From positions 1,684,001 through 1,748,000 of the forward strand of contig JAIUCV010000001.1 in NCBI GenBank assembly GCA_026724425.1: a DNA stretch of 64,000 nucleotides, in the 5' to 3' direction. Position 1 is the first letter of the stretch. Each line of letters starts with the position of its first letter. This DNA comes from Erythrophleum ivorense. Its lineage: Eukaryota; Streptophyta; Magnoliopsida; Fabales; Fabaceae. Positions 48,781 through 61,714 of the stretch are shown here, one piece after another. Below the pieces are notes generated by a model, which had not been told where the DNA came from, did not search any database, and was given only the letters and a program-made list of their open reading frames with translations. A program made the translations under genes and the position numbers.

Positions 48781-50330
48781 TAGTATACTTTTGCTCTTAC
48801 TTGATAATATTTAATAATAACTAATAATGTCAAATATATATGTCTAAATTTCTCATAGCTTAATAAGTTATTATTTGATACATTGATGGTGAAACATAAA
48901 TATGTTACACAAAAGTTTTAAATTTCATAAACTTGTGTACAAGGAATCAAAATTAATCATTAGCATTAAACTAGTTATTACATTTAAGTGTCGGTTATAA
49001 AAGATACTTTAATTTTAGTTATTTTATAAGCAATTGTTAATAGATAGAGTTGATCATGAACTAAACTCATTCAAAAACGGGTCTAGTTTGTAAAAAAAAA
49101 AAATTACAAAAAATTGAGTTTGAGGACGGAACTTGATACTATTTGCATACATTTGAATTTGCACTTGATGCAATTAAAAATAAGTCAAACTTGACTTGAC
49201 TTATTTTAAAATTAAAAAAAAAAAAAAAAAAAAAAACTGCAACAAGATTGTGTTCCAAGTTTGTACAGAATGAAGATGTCAAAAATAAAACGATGCCTAT
49301 TGCTTGTTTTAATGTTAAAATACTTATAAAATTTTATAAAAGATGGCATAGAAGAGGGAGTACTCTCGTCGGTTGGTTGCGATATAAACAAATCCCTTGC
49401 TTTGTAAATTGAAAATAATTAAATAAAGTAAAACATTGGACTCGTAGACTATAATTCGGTCTTATATGAATATGCTCTTAGTATAGCCTAAAGATGCTTG
49501 AGTCCCCAGCTCGGGCCTTGCCTTTGGATATTGGGTCGATTGAAATTACTGATATGTTTCATGGCATTTAGCACGGACATGGTTCACTCTCTTTGCAACC
49601 CATGGAAAATATTCTGAATGTTTATCTGGTTAACTGATAATAAATAAAAATAAAAAATAAAAAGTTGATTATAATATGGCTAATTTTATATTCAAATTAT
49701 TCTAAAACATGCTATTTTTAATCAATCTTTTTTTTTTGGTTAAGTTTATATTCATTTTTTCGGGGGATCAGATTAACTTTCCAGCTCATCATGTCTAGAT
49801 AAAGATCGCAATTTTAGCCCATCCCACCTTATCTCAACTCGATTTTGGATCTGATATTTATATTTTAATTTAAGAACAAATAACTGAACCAATAATAATT
49901 ATACTTTTAAAAAAAGCTCAAAGACCAGCTGATGTTCCAATAATATTTTTGCTTAATTTTTCTTAAAATAGAATACTTTTTTCTTCAAAAAAATTTTAAA
50001 TAATAAGTCTTCTGAAAAGTAAAAGTTAAAAAAAAAAAGATAATGAATGATGAGTGCAACAGAAATATTGATCAGAAAAAAAAAAAAAGAGTTTTTATGT
50101 CTTCTATAAAAGGGTCTGTCACTAGGTTTAGCCTAGGTTTAGATAGATCCTGGAGTACGTATCTGTAAGTTCCTTCTCTCGCCGACGGAAGGAAAAACTC
50201 CATAGTCCATAGTACCACCTGATTCTTCAGAAACCGAAAATTAATCTCCGTCTGGTGATGAAATACTGAAGCATCGGAGATACTCTTGTTCATATCTGAA
50301 GTGAAGATGTTTTCTCTACATCTACAAGGT

Positions 50331-51010
50331 ATGCCTTTCCCAAATTTCCTCTCTTCCTTCCGTCTTCTCCGTTTACCTTCCTTCTCTCTTTCCCTTATAC
50401 CCTCAATCTCAAGTTTTATCTTCACTCCCTATCCCCAAATCCAAACAACATCCAGGACGCTGTGGATTCATTCAATCGTATGGTCCATATGCGCCCTCAC
50501 CCTCCATAGTCGAAATTAATGATTGCAGAGATGAAACGTTATCCCACTGCTATCTCACTTTCTGCACAAGCTGAATACATGGGATTTGCCACTCTGAGCA
50601 TCTTGATCTATTGTTACTGCCAACTGGGGCAGAACCCATTGATTAAAGTGCCATAAGTAACTTCATTTAAATGTGGTTAGATGAAGTTAGTTATGGCACT
50701 TAATCAGTGGGTTACGTAGAACAGAGAAATCAAGAGCTGCCGTTAAATTGATCCACAAGATGCAGAGATGTAGTTATGTACAAGAGAAATACTGATCCGG
50801 AAATATCTCATTGGTAAGTCAAATGGTAATGAAAGATATCAACCGGAATGTTTTGCACCTTGGCTTATGTTGTGTTTGCCATTTGGTTAGGGACCGAATG
50901 TTGTTACCTACAATGCTTGAGTAGGTTATTGTTAGAGGAATAATGTTAATGGATCGAAAGTAGGATGATAGAAAAAAATGGTTTGGCACCTACTGTAATT
51001 AGTTAGTTGT
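50331..51010 (+). pseudogene. Restorer-of-fertility-like PPR pseudogene (V2)
   Basis: Starts MPFPNFLSSFRLLRLPSFSL, a Ser/Arg/Leu-rich mitochondrial-type presequence. It then shifts frame to QDAVDSFNRMVHMRPHPP, shifts again to SIVEIN, then AEMKRYPTAISLSAQAEYMG and LSILIYCYCQLGQNPL. This is the N-terminal part of P-class RFL PPR proteins. A hairpin (50633-50713) interrupts it. Further PPR remnants follow (GPNVVTYNA and NGLAPTVI-like around 50,890-51,000). Active members are mitochondrial RNA-binding proteins of about 500-600 residues with 10 or more repeats; only fragments of about three are visible here. Clearly non-functional. Confidence 0.75.
50633..50713. repeat. Perfect-looking hairpin inside the PPR pseudogene (V2)
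   Basis: Left arm 50633-50666 (AACCCATTGATTAAAGTGCC...) and right arm 50681-50713 are inverted repeats of about 33 bases with about three mismatches and a loop of about 14. The same hairpin is at the same PPR position in the other two units. Confidence 0.85.
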
Positions 51011-51171
51011 AGTAGGTTTTTTGACATTGTTACTACAATGTCAAAAGCCAAAACTTATTCCTATGATACTTTTCTTTAAAGTTTTAAAATGGGAACATGG
51101 AGGAGAACGTTCACCTTTATCATTTTTTAATAAAAAATTCAATTGAATGCAGAGTAGGTTGCTTTGTGTCA

Positions 51172-51298
51172 AGTGTGTTTGGAAAAATGACATGACACTT
51201 AAAATCACGTTTTCACCGAGTATAAAAGTTTTGTTTTTAAGTAATTTCAGTTGGTGAAACGTGATTCTGGACGGTATTAACCTGTATCCAAACACACT
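51172..51298. mobile_element. 127-bp MITE private to unit V2
   Basis: Terminal inverted repeats AGTGTGTTTGGA ... TCCAAACACACT. V3 (about 55,622) and V4 (about 60,525) read straight through the site, so it was inserted after the units separated. Flanks TCA and ATA may be a mutated 3-bp duplication as in PIF/Harbinger MITEs. Confidence 0.75.
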
Positions 51299-54200
51299 AT
51301 AAGTGTGATGTAATATCAACTAAATAGGAAGGAACTTGTTCCACGTTTAACCAGACTCATTGAAGGTGATGCACAATCCTGTGTTCAATGTGTTCAAGGT
51401 TAAAAATAAAAATATGATTCACGCTGAGTAAATATGAAATTACATTGTTTGAATGGCCCAAATCAGCATATATATTTTAGGAAAAATTATAAATAAGGAC
51501 TCAAATTTAAAAATAATTATTTTAAAAGACTTATTATTAGGTATCATTGATTTTAATTAAAATTGATGATAATTTATCTTAAAACAATAATAATAACTTC
51601 TTTAAAATAATTATTTTTAAGTTTGGCTCTTTGTAACTCTTTTTATTTTTTAACCATACTATCTAAAATTAATGATAATCTATTTTAAAATAATAATAAC
51701 ATATTCTTTAAAATAATTATTTTTAAATCTAAGTCCTTATTTATAATTCTCTCTATTTTTTAACCATACTACGCCAACTTCTCTTTCTCCTCTCATTTAC
51801 TGTCTCAAAACTACCATTCACCTATCGTTTTCTACTCCCATTTTCTTTCACGGAAGAGCTCACTTATTTTCCTTCTTTTTAGTATTGCTTGTGACTGTGG
51901 TCCCAATAAAGATTGTGTGAATCTTTTGCTTATTTACTTTGTCTATTTTTTCATTAAAGGTAAGAAAAAAATTTATCTACAATATAGTAATTGTATAAAA
52001 TATATGATAATTTTAAAATTATTATGATTGATTTACTTGTTTATTATAATTTATTAATATGTTATAATATTGTGTTAGTTTAAAATTTTGAACATAATTT
52101 AATGTATATTAATACCTTACAAATAATAAAATTTTAAGATAAATAATTTTATATGAAAATTAGAAATACAATTTATTAAATAATTATAGATTAAAAATTA
52201 ATAAAACTAAGAAAACAAATATTTATAGATGAAATTATAAACAAAATTATTAAATATCTACATAATATGCAGAAAAAAAATGCTTGTGTGCATATATATA
52301 GATAGGAGGATTTATAATAGTAATGAAAGTGTGACATTTGAGTGGTTACAAATATCAAGAGTTGACTTTAGTATTATTTTGAAAAGATTAAAAAGATGCC
52401 ATTGGAGAAAAGTTATGAGTTGCTTCAAATCAATTTGTATCCAAATTAATATATAGGTATTTTTATTTGTGTTAATATGGTATTTGGTGTAACATGGAAG
52501 ACAATTTAAATTTTAAAATTTTATTTTTAATATAAATTATTATTTTTATGTTAATAGTTAAAAATTATTTTTATTTTAAGTTTTGTTTTCATTAAAATAA
52601 AAAATAAAACATGAATCGTAAAAAACATCAAATTTTAAAAAATGAATAAAATCTCAACCATCAAAATTAAAGTTAAGTAATTCAAAAATAACGACCACAA
52701 CATTCTCATCATCCTTGATATGCTAAGAATCCAAATTCAAATGTCATTTTCTTTGTTTATTGGCGTCATTGTGAGTATTATTGCTATTATTGGTGTATAC
52801 ATATACATTTGGAAAAAAAATTTGTATAATATCTATTTCACTTTTATAATTATTACTCAATCATTATTTAATTCTATTTATTAATTATTACTCAATCATT
52901 AAAAGTAAAAAAATTAAAATTATTTTTTATATCTAAAATTATCTTTTTTTTTTTTTTATTTCTATACTTAACTTTCTATCAGTTAACACTAAGCAAATCT
53001 TCTTTGTTGTTTTGGGTTTATAACTTTATATATATTGAGTAATTTTTTTTTCATTTCTTTATTTGGGTTATAGCTAATGGGGATAAAACCATATTTAAAA
53101 TTGACATTGAAATGTTTTATTTTTTATTTTTTACAGTGTGAAGTAATTGGATGTCCTCGTTCTTACTACCATGAATTGATTGGCATTTTATGAAAGGCAA
53201 GAAGAAGAGGAGAAATTGAACAAGCTTTTTACAAGCATATCATGATTTGATTTATTCCAAGACATCTGTACTATGAAGATGTGAAAAGAAGAAGAAGAAT
53301 GTTTCTTAAAAAAAATCAAGTGAGAAGCGAGGTTGAGGACTCTGAGTAATCCTTAAATCAATCAAATTTAGTGATGAACGATGATGCTTAATTTCACAAT
53401 GCATCATAGTTTCCAAAAGAAATTTATAACACATATGGTAAACCAAAATTGAAACAACATTAATCAAGGACAAACTTATTGTAACTAAAAAATTAGGGAT
53501 AAAAATAAAAATAAAAAATAAAAAATAAAAAAGTGATTTTTTAGAGTAGAAAATGACATTTTTATCTTTATTTTAAAATAGGCCAAGCTGATAATAAATG
53601 AAAAATTAAAAAAGAAAACTGCAACAAGATTGTGTTCCAAGTTTGTACAGAATGAAGATGTCAAAAATAAACTAATGCCTATCGCTTGTTTTAATGTTAA
53701 AATACTTATGAAAATATATAAAAGATGGCATAGGGGAGGGAGTACTCGTATTGGTTGGTTGTGATACAAACAAATCCCTTGCTTTGTAAATTGAAAATAA
53801 TTAAATAAAGTATAACATTGGGCTCATGGACTATAGTTCGGTCTTATGTGAATATGCTCTTAGTATAGCCTAAAGATGCTTGAGTCCCCAGTTCGGGCAT
53901 TTACCTTTGGATATTGGGTCGACTGAAATTACAGATCAGTTATATCGCATTTTACACGGATATGGTTCACCCTCTTCGCAACCTATTTGACAACAAGGAA
54001 AGGTACAAACTCTATGGAAAATATTCTGAATGTTTAGCTGGTTAATTGATAATATATAAAAAAATAAAAAGTTGATTATAATACTGGCTAATTTTATCTT
54101 CAAATTATTTTAAAACATGTTATTTGTTTATCAATCTTTATTTTAAAGTTTATATTTTTCTTGTGGGGGATCAGATTAACTTTCCAGCCCATGATGTCTA

Positions 54201-54725
54201 GATAAAGATCGCAATTTTAGCCCATCCCACCTTATCTCAACTCGATTTTGGATCTGATATTTATATTTTAATTTAAAAACAAATAACTGAACCAATAATA
54301 ATTATACTTTTTAAAAATGCTCAAAGACCAGCTGATGTTCCAATAATATTTTAGTTTAATTTTTCTTAAAATAGAATACTTTTTTCTTAAAAAAATTAAA
54401 TAATAAGTCTTCTGAAAAGTAAAAGTAAAAAAAAAAAAAGATAGTAACCGATCAGTGCAACAGAAATATTGATCAGAAAAAAAAGAGTTTTTATGTCTTC
54501 TATAAAAGGGTCTGTCACTAGGTTTAGTCTAGGGTTAGATAGATCCTGGAGTACGGATCTGTAAGTTCCTTCTCTCGCCGACGGAAGGAAAAACTCCTTA
54601 GTCCATAGTACCACCTGATTCTTCAGAAACCGAAAATTCATCTCCGTTTGGTGATGAAATACTGAAGCATCGGAGATACTCTTGTTCATATCTGAAGTGA
54701 AGATGTTTTCTCTACATCTACAAGG

Positions 54726-55480
54726 TATGCCTTTCCCAAATTTCCTCTCTTCCTTCCGTCTTCTCCGTTTACCTTCCTTCTCTCTTTCCCTTATACCCTC
54801 AATCTCAAGTTTTATCTTCACTCCCTATCCCCAAATCCAAACAACATCCAGGACGCTGTCGATTCATTCAATCGTATGGTCCATATGCGCCCTCACCCTC
54901 CATAGTCGAAATTAATGAGTTGTTAGGATCGATTGCAGAGATGAAACGTTATCCCACTGCTATCTCACTTTCTGCACAAGCTGAATACATGGGATTTGCC
55001 ACTCTGAGCATCTTGATCTATTGTTACTACCAATTGGGGCAGAACCCATTGATTAAAGTGCCATAAGTAACTTCATTTAAATGTGGTTAGATGAAGTTAG
55101 TTATGGCACTTAATCAGTGGGTTACGTAGAACAGAGAAATCAAGAGCTGCCGTTAAATTGATCCAAAAGATGTAGAGATGGGTAACTGAGTCTGCTGTAG
55201 TTATGTACAAGAGAAATATTGATCCTGAAATATCTCCAACGAATACCAAGCTGCTGGATTGGTAAGTCAAATGGTAATGAAAGACATCAACCGGAATGTT
55301 TTGCACCTTAGCTCAAGTTGTGTTTGCCATTTGGTTAGGAACCGCATGTTTTTACCTACAATGCTTTAATAGATTATTGTTTGAGGATCAACGTTAATGG
55401 ATCAAAAGAACTATTTAATAGGATGATCAAAAATGGTTTGGCACCTGCTGTGACTAGTTGTTGTAGGTTTTTTGACATTG
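54726..55480 (+). pseudogene. Restorer-of-fertility-like PPR pseudogene (V3)
   Basis: Same layout as the V2 copy: presequence MPFPNFLSSFRLLRLPSFSL, frameshift, QDAVDSFNRMVHMRP, frameshift, then EINELLGSIAEMKRYPTAIS in frame (this stretch, missing in V2, is preserved here), AEYMGFATLSILIYCYYQLG and a hairpin at about 55043-55123. Stops remain downstream, where KMVWHLL-like and NGLAP-like PPR scraps are seen. Not functional. Confidence 0.75.
55043..55123. repeat. Hairpin inside the PPR pseudogene (V3)
   Basis: Arms start AACCCATTGATTAAAGTGCC and end CACTTAATCAGTGGGTT, identical in layout to the V2 hairpin. Confidence 0.85.
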
Positions 55481-58400
55481 TTACTGCAATGTCAAAACCC
55501 AAAACTTATTCCCAAAGATATTTTTGTTTTTTGAGTTTTTAAATAGGAACATGGAGGAGAACGTTCCCCTTTATCATTTTTTTAATAAAAAATTCAATTG
55601 AATGCAGAGTAGGTTGCTTTGTGATAAGTGTGACGTAATATCACCTAAATAGGAAGCAACTTGTTCCACTTTCAATAGGCTTCCTTTGCAGGTAGAAAAA
55701 GTTGAAAGAAGTATAGGTAAGCGAGTTTAATATAAAAAAAAAAAAATCAAAACACACCTATTTGTCTCTTCACAACAGCAGATAAAACTCAACAGGGGAT
55801 CCATTTTCACCTTCAATCTAATACATTGAATGTGAAGCACAAATCCTGTGTTCAATGTATTATTCCTTTACCTTCACAGTTAAAAACGAAAGATAAACGG
55901 AGATGTGAAATCAACACATTTTTTTAACCACGCTACGACCCACTTCTCTTTCACCTATCATTCTACTCTCTCAAAACTACCATTCACCTCTCATTTTGTA
56001 CTCTTCTCTCATTCTCTTTCACGACAGTAGAAGAGTTTACTTATTCTCCCTTCTTCTCTCTTTTGAGAATTGGTTGTATTGTGGTCCCAATAAAGATGGT
56101 GGATCTCACTTTGTCTATTTTTTATTAAAAATAAAAAAATTATTTATAATATATTGATTGTATAAAATATATAATAATTTTAAAATTATTATTCTGATTG
56201 ATTTACTTATTTATTTCTAATATATATATATTAATAAGATCATGCTAAACTTGGCTAAATTGGCCAATAAGGCTAGTTCAATATTTGGCTCCACTTGGAA
56301 AAAATTTTTTTAGCCTAACCTAACCCAATTTAATATAGTTAAATCAAGACCAAATTATGTTTATCACCCCTGTTTCAAACTTTGCTTGATTATGAAAAAC
56401 TTCAAATTCAAGTTACACGTATATGTGTTGAACTAGTATTAATGGCTGGCAAATACTTGTATATTTTGTGTTGAAGAAATTGCAAGAAACCAAAAGCTTT
56501 TGATTGCATTCTATCTATAGGTGATGTACCAATCATTTCTTAGTGATTGTATTGAAATGTTAATAACATGTAGTAAGTGATTCTTCCATGCAAAAACATT
56601 TAATTTGAGACGACTTAGGTTTCATTTGGTAGTGTGAGGGGATGAAAAAGAAAATTTTATATAATATCTATTTTGTGGTTATAATTATTATTTATTAATT
56701 ATTACTTAATTATTAAAAATGAGAGTATTAAAGTTATTTTTTATTTCTAAAATTACTTTTTTTTTTCATCTTCATTTTCGGATTTATCTTTTTATGTACC
56801 AAACGAATGACATCTTTAAAAAATTAATGCTCGGCAAAATTTCTTTGTTAACCTAGGTTTATGTATATTGAGTGATTTTTTCAATTCATTATTTGGGTAA
56901 TAGCTGGTGGGGATAAAACCACATGCAAAATTGAAATTGAAATTTTTATTTTTTATTTTGTACAATGCGAAGTAATCGATTGTCCTTGTTCTCACTACCA
57001 TGAAGTTGACTGGCATTTTATAAAGGTAAGAAGAATAGGAGAAATTGAACAAGCTTTTTATAAGCATATCATAATTTGATTTATTCCAAGATATCTGTAT
57101 TACGAAAATGTGAATTTCGGGCAGAAAGGAGAAAAAAAAAAAGAATAATTTTTTTTCTTCCTACATCTTTAATTAAAGAAAAAAAAAAGATCAAGTGCTG
57201 AAAAGCAAGGTCAAGACTCTGAAAAATCCTCAAATCAATCAAATTTATTGATGAATGATGATGTTTAATTTCACAATGCATTGTAGTTTCCAAAAGAAAT
57301 TTATAACATGTATGGTGAATCAAATATATATTTTACTCTTACGTGATAATATTTAATAATAATTAACAATATCGAATATATATTTTTAAGTTTTTCTTAC
57401 TTAATACTCTCTTTAGTCTTATATATAAGAAATAAATAATTAACTCGTGAGAATTAAAAAAGTTAGTTAAAAGTAATTTATTTTTTTAATTTTGTCTCAA
57501 ATAAAAATTATTTTTAAGAATATTCTTATTTAAAGTGTGTATTTTTTTCTTAAAATTAATAATATCTACTACTCATAATTTAAAATTTTCATTTAATGAA
57601 AATTATAATTAGAATATTATAATTAATATAATATATATTAGTAGTTCATTTTTTATATTTAAAACTAAATGAAGTTTCAAAAAAGTTTTTTTATATATAA
57701 AATCAAAAGGAGTATTATATAATACATTGGTGAAACCTAAAAAGGTTACACAAGTCTTAAATTTCATGAAATTGTTTAGGGAATCAAAATTAATCATTAG
57801 CATTAAAATAGTTATTCCATTTAGGTGTTGGTTATAAAGGATACTCTTAATTCAATTATTTTATAAGCAATTGTTAGATAAATATAGACTTAATCATGAA
57901 CTAATCTTGTTTAAAAACAAGTATAACCTGTGAAAAAAATTACAAAAACTTGAGTTTGAAACTAGATTTGACTTGATAGTATTTGCAAATTGTCACATTT
58001 AGGCTCAGTTTGATTAAAAATACGCCAAGTTTAACTTGACTTATTTTAAAATAATAAATGAAAAATTAAAAAAGAAAACTGTAACAAGATTGTGCTCCAA
58101 GTTCGTACAAAATGAAGATGTCAAAAATAAATTGATGCCTATTGCTTGCTTTAATGTTGAAATACTTATAAAAATCTATAAAAGATGGCATACAGGAGGG
58201 AGCACCTTCACTGGTTGGCTGCGGTACAAACAAATCCCTTGCGTTGTAAATTGAAAATAATTAAATAAAGTATAACATTGTGATCATGGACTATAACTCG
58301 GTCTTATGTGAAATGAAACCCTATATGCTCTTGGACTAAAGACGCTTGTGTCCCCAGCACGAGCCTTTACCTCTGGATATTGGGTCGATTGAAATTTCTC

Positions 58401-58903
58401 ATATGTTGCATGGCATTTAGCAAGGATATGGTTCACTCTCTTTTGCAACCCAATTGACAAGAAGGAAAAGTACAAATTTTATGGAAAATATTATGAATGT
58501 TTAGTTGGCTAATTAATAATAAATAAAAAATAAAAATTTGGTTATAATACTGGCCAATTTCATATTTAAATTATTTTGAAACATGTTATTTTATATTAAA
58601 CTTTTTTTAAAGTTTATATTTTTTTGGGGGATTAGATTAACTTTTTAGCCCATCATGTTTAGATTAAGATCGCAATTATAGCCCCTCCTACCTTATCTCA
58701 ACTCGATTTTGGATCTGATATTTATATTTTAATTTAAGAACAAATAACTGAACCAATAATAATTATACTTTTTAAACAAACTCAAAGACCAGCTGATGTT
58801 CCAACAATATTTTAGCTTAATTTTTCTTAAAATAGAATACTTTTTTCTTGAAAAAAATTTAAATTATAAGTCTTCATAAAATTTCCAGTACAAGTAGAAA
58901 GTA

Positions 58904-59391
58904 AGGCTATGTTTGGTTCAACTGAGGGGAGGGGAGGGGAAGGGAGAGAGGGATTTTAATGGAGGGGAGACGAAGGATTTTAATGATACATTGTTTGGTT
59001 TAGGAGGGGAGGAGAGGAAAAATAATAATATGTAGATTATTTTACTTTTGTATGTTTTAAAAGTAATGATAATATAATTAATTATTTTTTTATTTTTAAA
59101 ATTTTAATATTTTTATTACCAAATTAAATAAATATTAAAAATTATTTATAATTATAATTATTTAAAAAAATTATAAACAAATAAAAATAAATAAATAAAT
59201 ATAAAGATATTTTAGTTCAAAAAATAATTTTCTCTCCCAATCTCCCCAAATTGGAGGGGAGGGAGAGAGGAGAAGAGGAGGAAAAGCTTAATAAAATTTT
59301 TTCTTTCCTTCTTCTAAAAATACAAACCGAACAAAGAGAGGGAAGGAAAATCCCTCCCTTCCTCTCCCTCCCCTCAAACCAAACAAGGGTT
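58904..59391. mobile_element. MITE-like element, purine-rich arms, with possible 7-bp target duplication
   Basis: Ends GGCTATGTTTGGTT ... AACCAAACAAGGGTT are inverted repeats; flanks AAAGTAA appear on both sides. The centre is A/T-rich. Units V2 and V3 lack it, so it arrived after the duplications. It is related to 8641-9135. Confidence 0.65.
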
Positions 59392-59696
59392 AAAAGTAAA
59401 AAAAAAAAAAAAGATAATAAATTTTAAGTGCAACGGAAATATTGATCAGAAAAAAAAATGGTGTTATGTCTTCTATAAAAGGCTCCGTGAATAGGTTTAG
59501 TTTAGGTTTAGATAGATCCTGAGGTACGCATCTGTATCTTTCTCTCGCCGCAAAGGGAAAAACTCCATGGTCCTTAGTACCATCTGATTCTTCAGAAACC
59601 GGAAGTTCATCTCCGTTTGGTGATGAAATACTGAAGCATCTGAGACACTCTTGTTCATATCTGAAGTGAAGATGTTGTTTTCTACACCTACAAGGT

Positions 59697-60400
59697 ATGC
59701 CTTTCCCAAATTTCCTCTCTTCCTTCCGTCTTCTCGGTTTACCTTCCTTTTCTCTTTCCCTTATGCCCTCAATCTCAAATTTTATCTTCGCTCTCTATCC
59801 CCAAAATCCAAACAACATCCAGGACGCTGTCGATTCATCCAATCGTCTGCTCCATATGCGCCCCCACCCTCCATAGTTGAAATTAATGAGGTGTTAGTTT
59901 CAATTGCAGAGATGAAACGTTATCCCACTGCTATCTCACTTTCTGCACAAGTGGAATACATGGGATTCGCACCATGTGTATTTACTCTGAGCATCTTGAT
60001 CTATTGTTACTGCCAAATTGCGGCAGAATCCATTGATTAAGGTGCCATAACTAACTTCATTTAAATCAAGTTAGTTGTGTTTAAATAAAGTTAGTTATGG
60101 CACTTAATCAGTGGGTTACGTAGAACAGAGAAATCAAGAGCTGCTGTGAAATTGCTCCATGAGATGCAGATCCATAAGATCCAGAGATGACTAACTGAGT
60201 CTCTTGTAGTTATGTACAAGAGCAGCTGAGTCAGATGATTTGTGCTAAAATATTGACATGTCAAGGCGCTAAGTCAAATGGTAATGAAAGACATGCACCT
60301 TATCTTAATTTGTGTTTGCCATTTGATTATTGAGGAATAATGTTAATGAATGATCAAAATTGGTTTGGCACCTACTGTAATTAGTTGTACTAGGTTCAAA
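59697..60400 (+). pseudogene. Restorer-of-fertility-like PPR pseudogene (V4)
   Basis: More diverged than V2/V3. The presequence is similar (MPFPNFLSSFRLLGLPSF-like), a frameshift leads to QDAVDSSNRLLHMRPHPP and another to PSIVEINEVLVSIAEMKRYP, then AISLSAQVEYMGFAPCVFTL, SILIYCYCQ and a stop at 60038. It retains the APCVFT insert lost in V2 and V3, so it is closer to an intact RFL-PPR here. The hairpin follows at about 60027-60117. Confidence 0.75.
60027..60117. repeat. Hairpin inside the PPR pseudogene (V4)
   Basis: Left arm GATTAAGGTGCCATAACTAA (from 60035), right arm ending TATGGCACTTAATCAGTGGG. The loop is longer than in V2/V3 because of an extra TTAGTTGTGTTTAAA. Confidence 0.8.
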
Positions 60401-61518
60401 CTTATTCCCAAGATAATTATTTTTTTTAAGTTTTTAAACAGGAACATGGAAGGGAACGTTCCCCTTTATCATTCTTTTCTAATAGAAGTTTTCAACTGAA
60501 CGCAGAGTAGGTTGCTTTGCGTTCAGCGTGATGTAATATCACCTAAATGCAAAGCAACTTGTTCCACGTTCAATTTAACACATTGAATGTGAAGCACAAG
60601 CCCTGCGTTCAATGTGTAATTCCTTTACTTTCACCGTTAAGAATGAAAGATAATATTGTTTGATTGGCCCAAATCAACGCATTTTTTTTTTATAAAAACA
60701 GAAACTTCTAGTTAAAATTACAGAATGACCCCAATTTTTAACTACACTTTCAGCAAAACTATCGCACTTCTCTTTGTTCTCTCATTCCTTACTCTTTCAA
60801 AACTACCATTCACCTCTCATTTTCTACTTCTAATTTTTTACTCTCTCATTCTCTTTTATGTTGGCAGAAGAGTTCACTTGTCTTTTGCTTGTTCACTTTG
60901 TCTATTTTCTATTAAAGATTAAAAAAAATTATTTATAATATAGTGATTACATAAAATATATGATAATTTTAAATGGTCAATTATTGGTTATTATTTTGAG
61001 TGATTTATTTATTTATTTGTGATATTATAATTTATTAGTATGTTATACTATCATATTAGCTTAAAATTTTAAACATAATTTAATGTGTATTAATATCTTA
61101 AAAAGAATAAAATTTTAGGATAAATAATTTTAGATGGAAATTATAAATACAATTCATTAAATAATTATAGATTAAAAATAATAAAACTAAGAGTACAAAT
61201 ATTTGTAGATGAAATTATAAATAAAATTAAATATTTATATTTTGGATGTAAAAAAGTTGTATGTATTTTTCTGTGTGTGTGCATATATATACAAATAGGA
61301 GAATTTATAATAGTAATGAAGGTGCGACATTTGAGTGGGTTAGACATTATTTTGGTATTACTTTGCAAAGATTAAAGGAGATGTTTGGAAAAAAAGTTAT
61401 GAGTTGTCTTTAATTAGTTTGTGTACAAGTTGATACGCAGGTATCTTTATTTGCGTCAATGTGATACTTGGTGTGCATTATAGAAGATGATTTTGATGTC
61501 TAATCGATGTGGCAAGTA

Positions 61519-61638
61519 CAACAACAACAACAACAAAGCCTTTTCCCACTAAGTGGGGTCGGCTACATGGATCAATCGACGCTATAAACACCTATCGTAA
61601 GTTATATTTTTAGACAAATCATTTAAATCTGAATTGAC
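61519..61638 (-). mobile_element. 120-bp RTE LINE 3' end with 10-bp target duplication
   Basis: Reads CAACAACAACAACAAAGCC then TTTTCCCACTAAGTGGGGTC and GGCTACATGGATC, the best conserved plant RTE terminus in the window. Flanked by GTGGCAAGTA at 61509-61518 and 61639-61648. Confidence 0.85.
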
Positions 61639-61714
61639 GTGGCAAGTAAACAAACAATTTTTAAACTAATTGGGTGTATTTAGATATGTACCCATATATT
61701 TTAACAGCACATAC

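Larger units (their letters stand above)
46790..52490. repeat. Tandem unit V2 with PPR pseudogene
   Basis: Shares ordered blocks with V3 and V4: the ACAACATTCTCATCATCCTTGATA block (46,995 and 52,700), the GCCCATCCCACCTTATCTCAA block (49,818 and 54,223), the PPR region and the downstream TTTCTCAAAACTACC-type block (51,805; 55,970; 60,800). Confidence 0.8.
52500..56220. repeat. Tandem unit V3 with PPR pseudogene
   Basis: Ordered blocks shared with V2 and V4, closest to V2 in the PPR part (only scattered substitutions over about 700 bases). Confidence 0.8.
56230..61500. repeat. Tandem unit V4 with PPR pseudogene
   Basis: Begins TAATAAGATCATGCTAAACT, matching 47,596 in V2, and ends beyond the GCATATATATA...GGAGAATTTATAATAGTAA block shared with 52,290-52,330. 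It carries a private MITE-like element at 58904-59391. Confidence 0.75.

Noticed and set aside
50072..50425. Minus-strand open frames of 117 and 141 codons (50072-50425, 54396-54821) opposite the PPR pseudogenes
   Set aside because: The basic KR-rich translations are the antisense of the pyrimidine-rich PPR presequence; the plus strand carries the family signal.
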